DNA of 64,000 nt from Iris pallida (Eukaryota; Streptophyta; Magnoliopsida; Asparagales; Iridaceae), in NCBI GenBank assembly GCA_029216955.1, contig JANAVB010007000.1, forward strand, positions 2,618,281-2,682,280. The letters are read 5' to 3'. Both the position numbers and the translations under genes were made by a program. Positions 35,633-44,282 of the stretch are shown here, one piece after another. The stretch's first letter is position 1, and every line of letters begins with the position of its first letter. Below the pieces are notes generated by a model. The model worked only from the letters and a program-made list of their open reading frames with translations. It did not search any database and was not told where the DNA came from.

Positions 35633-38385
35633 TGTAACGCCCGTAGTTCGTATTACGTATTTTGGTATACGTGTACGAAATCCCGACCCGTAATTAGACT
35701 TGTCTTGCTCAGCTTGATCCTGGTTTAATCTTACCTTGGTTTATTCTGGGTTCATCCTGGTTCGACTTGTCTTGACTGGCTAGTCTTAGATTTTGCATTG
35801 GCATGGGTTAGTTAGCATTTCCTGGTTTATGTGGTTTATCCTGGCCTTGGCCTGCATTGGATTCGGTTGGGTTCGACTTGGTTGGACTCGGTTTCGGTTG
35901 ATATGCAAACCCCTATCTACCACCATCCCTCATTTATTAACCCAACAACCATTCTCTCTCCTCATTCATTTCTCATTTACTACTTCTTTTCTTCTTCCTC
36001 ATTTCTTCTCCACCGAGCACCACCGTAGGCAAGTGCAACTTGCTTTATGGAGGAACCCGAGTTTTATTGTTCCATTGTCTTCCTCACGAGATTCTAAGAT
36101 ACTTTAGTACTTAGCATTTTTAGTTTCGTTGGTTCATTCCATGTAGATCTAAGTTTGTTGTATTTTTGGATTTTTCAGTTTTGATCTACTAAACTGGCTT
36201 GTTTTCAAAAACTAAGAGTTCTATGTAGAAGGCATTCTGATGTTACGCAAGTTTGGTTTTGGAATGGTTGGATTTCATCGAGTCTTGACCAAGATGGGCC
36301 TTTCTTGAGCTCTTGAGTTTTTATACCTGCTTGTCTTGGCTTTGGGGAGAAGATGAAGTTTTACGCACACGTTCTTACGTGCTAGCATAGTATTTAGTTT
36401 TACGCCCACGTTTAATGTGCCAGCGTAGCATTTTCTCTTTTACGTACACGTTTTAACGTGCTGGCGTAGTGTTTCCCCTTTTTACGCACACGTCTTAAGC
36501 GTGCCACCGTAATCCTTTCTACGCCGAGTTCACTTGAACTCTACGCGGGGGACCACTCGTGCTCGCATAGAGTCGTGCTCACGTAGACTCTCCCTCGCTC
36601 GCGTAGAGCCTTGCATGCGTAGAGTTTCACTTGAGTGCTCGTGCGCGTAAAGTTCCGCTCGCGTAGGGTGCTTGCTAGCATAGAGTTCCCGCTTGCGTAG
36701 AAGCGGTCCTTCTTGCTCTTGCCAGCGTATAGCCATTTTACGCTTGGGGCCCCTTGGCCTAGCGTAGAGATTTGCGAGCGTAGTGTCTTGCTCACGCATA
36801 ACCTTGCTAGCGTAGAGCTACCTTACTTCGTGTCTTGCTCGCATAAAGCCATTTTTACGCTCAGGGCCTCATAGCCTAGCGTAGTTTCATTCGCGTAGAG
36901 GCTTGAGCCCTATGCGCACCCGTTTGCTTTATTGTTCTTGCACCTCTTGTCATGGACTTGATAACTTGAAATGATTGACATGACTGGACAGATAATTGTA
37001 CATGGCATGGTATGACAAGTAACTGACACGACATGACACGACATGACATGACATGACTTGACAAGACATGACAAGCAAGCATGATGGGAACTATTGAATG
37101 CTGTTACGATAGCTAGAATGAATGCCTGGACACCGTGGACGATTGTGTTTGTACAAATGAACCAATACTGTCTTGTATCATGTATAGGACAGGGACCCCT
37201 GAGTACCACGGTCAGGGGTACCTACTGAAATTGACTAAGGCTAATAACTAGAATAACCCAGTAGTCATGAAGAGATTTTTCAGCTACAGACAATCCCGTT
37301 ATCTGGGCGCGCAAGTGGACTTGTAGCCTGCCGACGAGTAGGGCACATTTCCAGTACACTGTCATGTGTTGCACCCTTCATGAACGGATATTCGACCTGG
37401 ATAACCTGGATGGTCTGCAGGGCTTGTGGCTGTTGGAATATCTCATTGCATCTTGCTAGTAACTAGGCCTGTGATAACCCTAGCTAGTTAAAGTATCAAG
37501 CCGTACTTATTGCTTGGCCGTGATTGATTGGATGGAGTCTAACTCAGTCTAGTCTTGTCCTGGTCCTGTACAAGATTGTTGTATGACCTGATTGCTTGTG
37601 CTTTACTTTATCAATAAATGATGGAAACCAAGTTTCGTTCAGATGAAGGGTTACAACCCCGGTCCTTGTTTGGTTTAAGGGTTGTAACCTGGCTATCTGA
37701 ATAGTCCCATGGTTATCGCATCGTATATCCTCATGATTTTTATATCTCCAGTTTTAATATGTTATATGTTTTATGCTAATTGCTTGTTTTAGTTCTTAAG
37801 TGAAGCCTCATTTGTGTCACTTGCTCTTTCTGGGATCTGACCCAGCTGGTTTTGTATGGCCAGATACCGGAGTAGCTCCAGAGGATCTCCCTACCTTCCA
37901 GCCAAATGGTGACCACCAGGCGTAACCAAGGCAACGAGTAGGTTTTCCTTTTGTTCTCCCACTTTATTGTAAAAATATTCTTTTGAGGCATTTAGCCGAC
38001 GAGCACGTGTTAGCTCGTATTGCACTTTAATTACTGTCTACCTACGGGCTGTAACATGATTGACGAATCCTAGGGTTGATCATGTATGACTAAAACTCTT
38101 ACTAGTCTTCATATTTTGTACGACTAGCTTCATGATCATCCAAATATGTAATATATGGGACGCCTTACTTTTGTATATTTGATGCTCTAACATCTTATAA
38201 CTGCTATTTCTTGCACGAGATTGAGACAATAGGCTTATTCAAGACCATAAGAGACTGATGGCTTGTAGTTAATCCCTGATGTATCTAGACAGCCGTGACC
38301 GTATAGCGGGGTAGATTCCATTTCAATATACGTAGCTGGCTATGTATGCCCCCGCTCTCCAGTATTCTGGTTCTGGGACGTTACA
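35633..38385 (+). mobile_element. Gypsy LTR copy B (2753 bp), flanked by ATCAT on both sides
   Basis: Starts TGTAACGCCCGTAG and ends GGGACGTTACA. ATCAT lies at 35628-35632 and 38386-38390, and both outer flanks are MULE coding sequence that join in frame. Structurally it is a solo LTR at the same target as the element at 16779. It lacks both later insertions seen in copy A. Confidence 0.92.
36358..36905. repeat. Hairpins and GCGTAG-type repeats in LTR copy B
   Basis: Four TTTACGCACACGT/ACGTGC-GCGTA hairpins (36358-36520) are followed by more than a dozen GCGTAGAG variants, as in copy A but uninterrupted. Confidence 0.78.
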
Positions 38386-38390
38386 ATCAT

Positions 38391-39354
38391 GCCTGCATTG
38401 GACATTCATGATTATTTCTTTTCCATGCCACAGATAAAACTTTTTTATGCAAGATGGTGTGCCGCACTAGAACCTGAGAGGAGGTCTATTGAGCTCAAAA
38501 TCCAAGAACTTGCCAATCCGGCAAGTAGTCGTATACAAGAGCCATCTATTGCCATTGCTCCGAAGGGTAGACCACCAAAAAGAACACATAAGAAGAAGCT
38601 CCAGGATACTAAGCGAGAACCCTCACTCTTTGCGCATATTGAAAGAAGCGTGGAAGGTGTAGTCATTCCGAAGAGGATGAACAAGCTTCCTACTCACAGA
38701 AAGATACAAAAAAATAGTGTTGTTACAGCGCTTGATGTGTACATTGGTGCTTTTTTGCCCGCCATACAGAAATATATTTGGTCTATAGATGATGTGCCGA
38801 AAGACGACCATTGTGGATTTCATGTGCTTGTACGACATCTAGGCTACCCCTCCAAAGACGGATGGAGACAAGTCAGAGCAGGGCTATATTCTGAGTTGGT
38901 GTCTCGTCTTCCACTTTACAGCAAAATACTTGGCCAAGAAGATGTTGGAGAATTGTTGACAAGCAATCCGTACGATACCCAGACCACTGGACCAGAACAT
39001 TACTTGGACGTACCATCTGCTGCATATCTATTCGCTAACAAGTACAAGCTACCAATTATCGTTCTTTTCCAGAACATCAACAATACATTCTTTCCAATGT
39101 GCGCTCCTCCTACAGAGTACAGTATATCCAATCTACATACCATTGGACTCGACAAAAATCACTTCGTTATCCCGCGGTTGATCGATCACTCTCCTATTCC
39201 TTCCCCTGCGTCAGTTTGGTATAAACATGCTCCGGAAGAATCGATCGCCTGGGTAGCACCATACATCGATGCTATAAATGCTTATAAGAAGATCACGAAT
39301 TATGTGGAACCTATACCAAGGCCGGAGGGACACTACGATGTATTAATTAACTGA
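38391..39354 (+). pseudogene. C-terminal part of the MULE protein: linker plus OTU-type cysteine protease domain
   Basis: With the LTR and one ATCAT removed, the frame continues without a break from the transposase (DQRWRQLSI) into MPALDIHDYFFSMPQIKLFY, so this is the C-terminal part of one transposase-OTU protein rather than a separate gene. It has a linker typical of FAR1-type proteins (NPASSRIQEPS, GRPPKRTHKKK, TKREPSLF) and then an OTU-like domain: the catalytic Cys in DDHCGF (Cys codon 38812-38814), WRQVRAGLYSEL, AAYLFANKYKLPIIVL and the catalytic His in KNHFVIP (codon 39160-39162). It ends in TGA at 39352. OTU enzymes remove ubiquitin. The domain is open over its full length, although the transposase upstream is broken. 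Confidence 0.8.
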
Positions 39355-39680
39355 TGTATAGAAGAATGTTGCAATATATCACATTTTGTATAGAAGACCG
39401 TTGTAATATATCACATTTTGTAACAGTTTGTATCATTTTGCATAGAAGGATGTAACAAGTATAGACGATGATCATTTTGTATATGAATGTTGCAATATGG
39501 ATGAGTATCATGATGTATATGAATGTTGCAATATGGATGAGTATCATTTTGTATCATTTTCTATGAAGTATTGATGAATGTAACAAGTATTCATGAGTAT
39601 CATTTTGTATCATTTTCTATCAAGTATTGATTAATGCAACAAGTATTCATGAGTATCATTTTGTATCGTTAGTATCATTA
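39355..39680. repeat. Imperfect tandem repeats after the OTU stop codon
   Basis: Units of about 40-65 bp built from GAATGTTGCAATATGGATGAGTATCAT, CATTTTGTATCATTTTCTAT and AACAAGTATTCATGAGTATC recur with drift. They probably form the 3' untranslated region of the MULE gene. Confidence 0.75.
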
Positions 39681-40261
39681 TTGACTGAATGTTGCAATAT
39701 GGACTGCCCAGTTCCTGGGCAGTCCAGCCCACAGTAAGTATTGAGTTGGACTGCCCAGTTTCATGGCAGTCCACATGTTAATGTGGACTGCCATAAAACT
39801 GGACAGTCCAACTCAATACTTGCTGTGAGTTGGACTGCCCAGAAACTGGGCAGTCCATATGAGTATGTGGACTGCCAGAAAACTGGACAGTCCAACTCAA
39901 TACTTGCTGTGTGTTGGACTGCCCAGTTTTTTGGACAGTCCAACACATAGCAAGTTCTGACTTGGACTGCCCAGTTTCTTGGCAGTCCACATTAACATGT
40001 AGACTGTCAGGAAACTGGACAGTCCAACTCACAACAAGTATTGAATTGGACTGCCCAGTTTCCTGGCAGTCCACATTAACATGTGGACTGCCAGAAAACT
40101 AGGCAGTCCAACTCACAGCAAGTATTGAGATGGACTGCCCAGTTTCTTGGCAGTCCATATTAACATGTGGACTGCCAGAAAACTGGGCAGTCCATCTCAA
40201 TACTTGCTACGAGTTGGACTGCCCAGTTTCCTGGGCAGTCCATATTGCAACATTCAGTCAA
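39681..40261. repeat. Hairpin array 2: thirteen units bounded by a 20-bp inverted repeat
   Basis: Thirteen units of GGACTGCC, 9-10 nt, GGCAGTCC (some arms read GGACAGTCC) run from 39701 to 40241. The core is CAGTTTCTT-like or its complement. Spacers alternate 22 and 12 bp, except around unit 6 where two 22-bp spacers flank it. Spacer sequences are themselves inverted copies of one another (ACATTAACATGT/ACATGTTAATGT). The array is bounded by a perfect 20-bp inverted repeat, 39681-39700 and 40242-40261. It lies between the convergent 3' ends of the two MULE genes. Confidence 0.96.
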
Positions 40262-40560
40262 TAAGTCATCCATACTGCAACATTCAGTCAAAATGATACA
40301 AAATAATACTCACATAGTCACAAGAGTCACGAATAAAACTTTTCTCTATTGAGCTCAATTAGTCACAAGAGTCACGAATAATACTAGTCACATAGTCACA
40401 AGAGTCACATAGTAGCATAGTCAATAGGTCACATAGTCACAGAGTATTCAGATACTCATAAATACTAGTCACATACACATAGTCACAGAGTATTCAGATA
40501 CGCATAGTCAATAAGTCACATAGTCACAAAGTCAGTAAAGTGTTATAAATCACATAGTCA
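40262..40560. repeat. TCACATAGTCACAAGAGTCAC-type short repeats
   Basis: Words CATAGTCACA, AGAGTCACGAATA and GTATTCAGATAC recur many times without strict period. No gene. Confidence 0.8.
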
Positions 40561-40632
40561 TTCTTGGTCATGATGCCTCTTCGTGCGTCGCTCCTCTTCG
40601 AAAAATGGATAATCATTTGTGATATTTTGCAT

Positions 40633-42252
40633 CTACAGGCCAACATCTTTGTAATTCTCGCCCTTGCACATGATCAAACTTTTTCCTAACTTCTTAACTT
40701 TCGAAGCCTACATGCACGAATAAAAATTGTAACTTTAGGTAGTGATATTCATTAATACAAGACTGGGTTACCGACACTTACCATCTTCTGCAGTGCATCA
40801 TATAGTACTGACTTGGATGGTAGAGGAGCTGCTACCGGCACTTTAGCACTTCGCTTATCCAGATCCAACATCATACCATGTCCGGCATCCACGTAATACT
40901 CCATATAATCCTCACTACAATCCCACATCTCCACGGCCGAAGTTCGTATGGTTTCACCGACAACATGACGTTGCCACTCAGTAAAAAACATAGAACCCCA
41001 AGGGTAGTACGGCGGGACATAAGTCCTTGCATTCTTCCTTTTGGCAGCAGTCCTCAATTTTAAAGAGCTAGGGATAGTCTGTACGTAACCAAACTGACGA
41101 AGCACTCGGTCTGGGATGTGAGGCTCCTCAATTTTATGACAAAATATCGGGCCTCTAAATAGTGCAACTGGTTGCACCGCACGAGTAGTATTTCGCATAT
41201 CCCGATATGGATCCCAAATAATCTACAATATGTAATCATTACTTAAGGAATTATTAATCAATGTGAAAAATTATAGTAGTACGTAAACGCTACTTTAACT
41301 TAATGTCTCTAAATAGTGCAAATTGTTTCACCTCCTTCGCCTTCATATCTTCTAGAGCGACACGTAGGGTTGCCAACGACTGCAGGAGAAGGACCGGATT
41401 GACCAGATCCATCGTCACCTCTCTTTCGAGCAACGGGTACATCATCATCAGAAGATGAATCATCACGACAATTCACCGGCTTCTTCAAACGACTTGCAAC
41501 ATGTTTCGTTCTTCGGGTCCTTATCTGTGAGACTGATTCTGGTTCTCTGATTGTTAGCGCTTTATCAAGAACTATACCAGTTGCACGCGCCTTGCGATCT
41601 GATGTTGTAGGACGTTTTCTTTCAGGCCCGGCCTCAACGTCCTTCTCCTTTCTCTTCTTTTCATGACTAATATTTAATCTTAATTAGATATTAAAATGTA
41701 TAACTATGGACTACCCAACAATCGTCCAGGTCAGAGCATGTTTAGTTTTGGACTGCCCAACTCTCTGGCAGTCCAGACTGAAAGTTGGACTGCCAGAAGA
41801 ATGGGCAGTCCAAGTCACAACATGTGTAACTTTGGACTGCCTATTCTTCTGGCAGTCCAGTTTCTATGTTGGACTGCCAGAAGAATATGCAGTCCAAAGT
41901 TACACATGCTGTGACTTGGACTGCCCATTCTTCTGGCAGTCCAGTCTGTATGTTGGACTGCCAGAGAGTTGGACAGTCCAAGTCATAGCCTGTGTAACTT
42001 CGGACTGCCCATTCTTCTGGCAGTCCACGTTAAGGATTGGACTGCTAGAAGAACGGGCAGTCCACGTCGACACAGACATTCTCCTGTGTTCGTGAGTGCT
42101 ATTTTGATTTAAAAGACTTTAATTCCCATCGAAATACTTGCAATTAAAACAATGAATGAAACGTACTGCACACGAGATTAATTCTAGGATTTCGGATAGA
42201 AAAATTTAAGAAACAATGGGTACCTTGTTTGCAAGGAAGTTTTCGGTGACAT
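40633..42252 (-). pseudogene. MULE second gene: plant mobile domain (PMD)-type protein, probably truncated
   Basis: Predicted exons on the minus strand: 42252-42224 (MSPKTSLQT; AAG/GTACCC donor), 41666-41332 (Lys/Arg-rich HEKKRKEKDVEAG, then acidic DDSSSDDD), 41222-40782 and 40707-40633 (ending ENYKDVGL, TAG). Exon 3 begins IIWDPYRDM, continues with HIPDRVLRQFGYVQTIP, and has WGSMFFTEWQRHV and EDYMEYYVDAGH, matching the C-terminal half of the PMD (MAIN-like/phosphatase-7-long-form family). The exon 3-4 junction (ATG/GTAAGT) is phase 0 and clean. Exon 2 joins exon 3 in frame only by switching frame at MDLVNPVLLLQSLATLRVAL, so a frameshift or missing exon lies there. The N-terminal half of the domain is absent. 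The gene occupies the mudrB position of MuDR. Confidence 0.65.
41750..42063. repeat. Hairpin array 3: eight units inside the predicted first intron of the PMD gene
   Basis: Eight 25-bp units with arms GGACTGCC/GGCAGTCC have cores CATTCTTCT or AGAAGAATG (two variants read CAACTCTCT/AGAGAGTTG). Spacers are strictly 12, 22, 12, 22, 12, 22, 12 bp, so the period is 84 bp. A decayed ninth unit is visible at about 41708. The array lies wholly inside predicted intron 41667-42223. Confidence 0.95.
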
Positions 42253-42491
42253 TGCTCTTGTTCGGAAAAGAGGAGGAGGGCGGACGAGAAGTCGACGACC
42301 TTGCTTCGAGTGAGTCGGAGGAGATGGAGTGGAAGAGAGAGACGGGTGAGGGGGTGACGGTTTTGGAAGAGGGAGGAGTTCACATGGAAGAAAGAGAAGT
42401 TGAGAAGTTCAGATGGGTTTGGAGGAGGAGGAAAATTTGGGACAGCCCCAATCAAAATATTGGGCTAGCCTTTTTCAAAAGAAAAAAATTT

Positions 42492-42549
42492 GGGCTAGCC
42501 ACAATCCGAACTATCCTTGATAAGATTTGGTTGTGCCCATATAAAAAGC
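42492..42549 (-). repeat. MULE right terminal inverted repeat
   Basis: Its inverse complement, GCTTTTTATATGGGCACAAC through TTATCAAGG and GGCTAGCCC, matches the left end. CTTTAAAAA follows at 42550-42558. Confidence 0.83.
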
Positions 42550-42662
42550 CTTTAAAAATGTTCATCACTAGATAATGATGTCCTTTATAAATGGTAAATT
42601 ATAAGAGTTATAACTCAACATGATGACTGATATACTATCTCAAGGAGCTATTTTGGATGTTT

Positions 42663-42720
42663 AGGACCGGTTCTGATATTTTGGAGGCCAAGGCCATGTG
42701 TGAAAAAATAGCCTCTAAAA
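42663..42720 (+). mobile_element. Possible hAT-type terminus
   Basis: TAGGACCGGTTCTGATATTT with GGAGGCCAAGGC resembles terminal sequences of plant hAT elements. No partner end or 8-bp duplication was found, so this is a weak call. Confidence 0.25.
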
Positions 42721-43432
42721 ATACTCAAAACAAAATTTCAAATCAATTGAATCAGAAGATAAATTTGATAAGTAAAAATCTTGATAAAGTTTAGTGTTCA
42801 ACAATATACACCAAGAACTCAAGAAGAAATAGATGATGAACAAATTGCAAGTGGACAATGGCGGAAATCATACTTGGTTGGGGTTTTAGGGTTTTAGTTG
42901 GTTTGGTTTATTTTGTTTGGTTTGTGGATTTATTTAGTTTGATTTATTTGTTGTCAGTTGTGTGATTTGTTTGGTTTGGTTGGGGTTTATTTAATGTGGT
43001 TGGGCGGTTTAGGTAGTTGGGGGGATTGTTTGGTTTGGCCAGTGGGTTTGTATTTCAACGACTATTTTTGCCAACGAATATTTCTACAACTACTATTTCA
43101 TCTTCCTTCCTTACTATAAATTAGAGTGTTTGTATCAGAATACAAAATCAAGCATCTTTCTTTCGTTCTCTCCATACAATCAGTTCTTCTTCATCAGAAG
43201 CTCAGATCTCTACTACATTATGTGATGTATGAAGTAAACTATGGATACTCAAATTATAGACTATTTTTGTTTTTCAGGAGCATACTAATCATGCTCGTAA
43301 GGTAGCCATTGAACCTCTATTTGATGTCAAAAAATAATAATATGAACATAAGATAGTCATTGAACCTATAATATAATAAACATAACAAAAAATTGCATAT
43401 ACAGCATCATAGTTGATCAAAATTGCATTGAG
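42721..43432. other. Spacer with GGTTTGG-rich stretch, nothing recognised
   Basis: A TTTGGTTTGG-type low-complexity stretch lies at 42880-43060. No frame or element end was found. Confidence 0.4.
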
Positions 43433-43433
43433 G

Positions 43434-43740
43434 CCTCGTTTGGTTCGCGGAATGGAAGGGAAAGGAAATCAATTCCTTGTCATTTCCTTTCCTTAGGGAA
43501 ACTTTAATTCCTATTGATTTTCCTTTCCGATGTTTGGCAATGCCAAGGAATTTGGAAAGGAAAGTGAATACTTCAATGTGGGAAAGTGATTCCTTCCTTG
43601 GATGGATGGAATCACTTTCCCCCCTAATTTTCCTTCCATTGGGAATCACTTTCCTTTCCTCCTCAATTCCTTGGGCACCCAAACGTAGGAAAGTAATCAC
43701 TTTCCTTTCCCAACCGGGAGATTCCGCGAACCAAACGAGG
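43434..43740. mobile_element. MITE with 20-bp perfect terminal inverted repeats
   Basis: The left end CCTCGTTTGGTTCGCGGAAT is the exact inverse complement of the right end (43721-43740). The interior is rich in GGAAAGGAAA and its complement, so the whole element can fold back. A clear target duplication was not found, so the superfamily is open. Confidence 0.85.
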
Positions 43741-43764
43741 AGAGCAAAGAAGTTTTGAAAAGTA

Positions 43765-44280
43765 CAATGGCAGACACAAAATGTCCTTTTAAAGGACATT
43801 TTAAAATTTTGTGCCAAAAACACCTTTTAAAAGGTTGTTTTCATAGCAGTCTTAATTAGCACGAGCTGCCTCCTCTTAACTCTCCCGTCCCTCCTATGTA
43901 CTAATTAATAATGTGCTGAACGCTCTTTTAAAAGACATTTTTGTGCATATTTGAATTTTACCCCATTTAGTACGGCTAGGTGGGCCGTTGGGTGGTGATT
44001 GCTTCATCAGTAACTGTTGGATCTGCGATGAAAAGTAAAAAAAATTATTCCAAAACTATCCTTTAAAAGGGCGTATATGTGACAGAACCTCCTTCAAAAG
44101 GACATTTCCTATGTGATGTTAATTAGCTATGTTAGGTATAATTAAGGGATGTTATGAAGAGTTAAGAAGTGAGTTAAGTAATGCGCTGACGTAACTGCTA
44201 TAAAAATGTCCTTTTCAATGACGTTTTTGGCGCAAAACTTAAAAAACGTCCTTTAGAAGGACATTTTGTGTCTGCCATTG
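43765..44280. mobile_element. 516-bp inverted-repeat element, TA-flanked
   Basis: The ends CAATGGCAGACACAAAATGT and its inverse complement continue for about 60 bp with few mismatches, including a GTCCTTTTAAAGGAC palindrome on each side. TA lies at 43763-43764 and 44281-44282. The TA duplication suggests Tc1/mariner-like integration, but the subterminal repeats resemble CACTA elements. No coding capacity. Confidence 0.8.
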
Positions 44281-44282
44281 TA

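Larger units (their letters stand above)
13748..42549. mobile_element. Mutator-like element (MULE), about 6.7 kb of its own sequence, split by nested insertions
   Basis: The left terminus begins GGTTTTTTATATAGGCACA; the right terminus, read inward on the minus strand, begins GCTTTTTATATGGGCACA. The similarity continues through TTATCAAGG and GGCTAGCCC. The 9-bp sequence CTTTAAAAA flanks both ends (13739-13747, 42550-42558), the MULE target-site length. Inside are a plus-strand FAR1-type transposase fused in frame to an OTU protease domain and a minus-strand PMD-type gene, so the genes converge as mudrA and mudrB do in maize MuDR. Three hairpin arrays lie in the two first introns and between the genes. 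The gypsy complex with its duplicated MULE segment (16779-38390) and a copia solo LTR account for the remaining length. Confidence 0.88.

Noticed and set aside
39741..40102. Several 60-100-codon frames rich in WTAQ/DCQ repeats
   Set aside because: They are translations of the hairpin units in various frames, with no independent support.
39681..40261. CRISPR-like array
   Set aside because: Regular short palindromes with spacers, but the spacers are inverted copies of each other, unit orientation alternates, there are no Cas genes, and the setting is a plant transposon.
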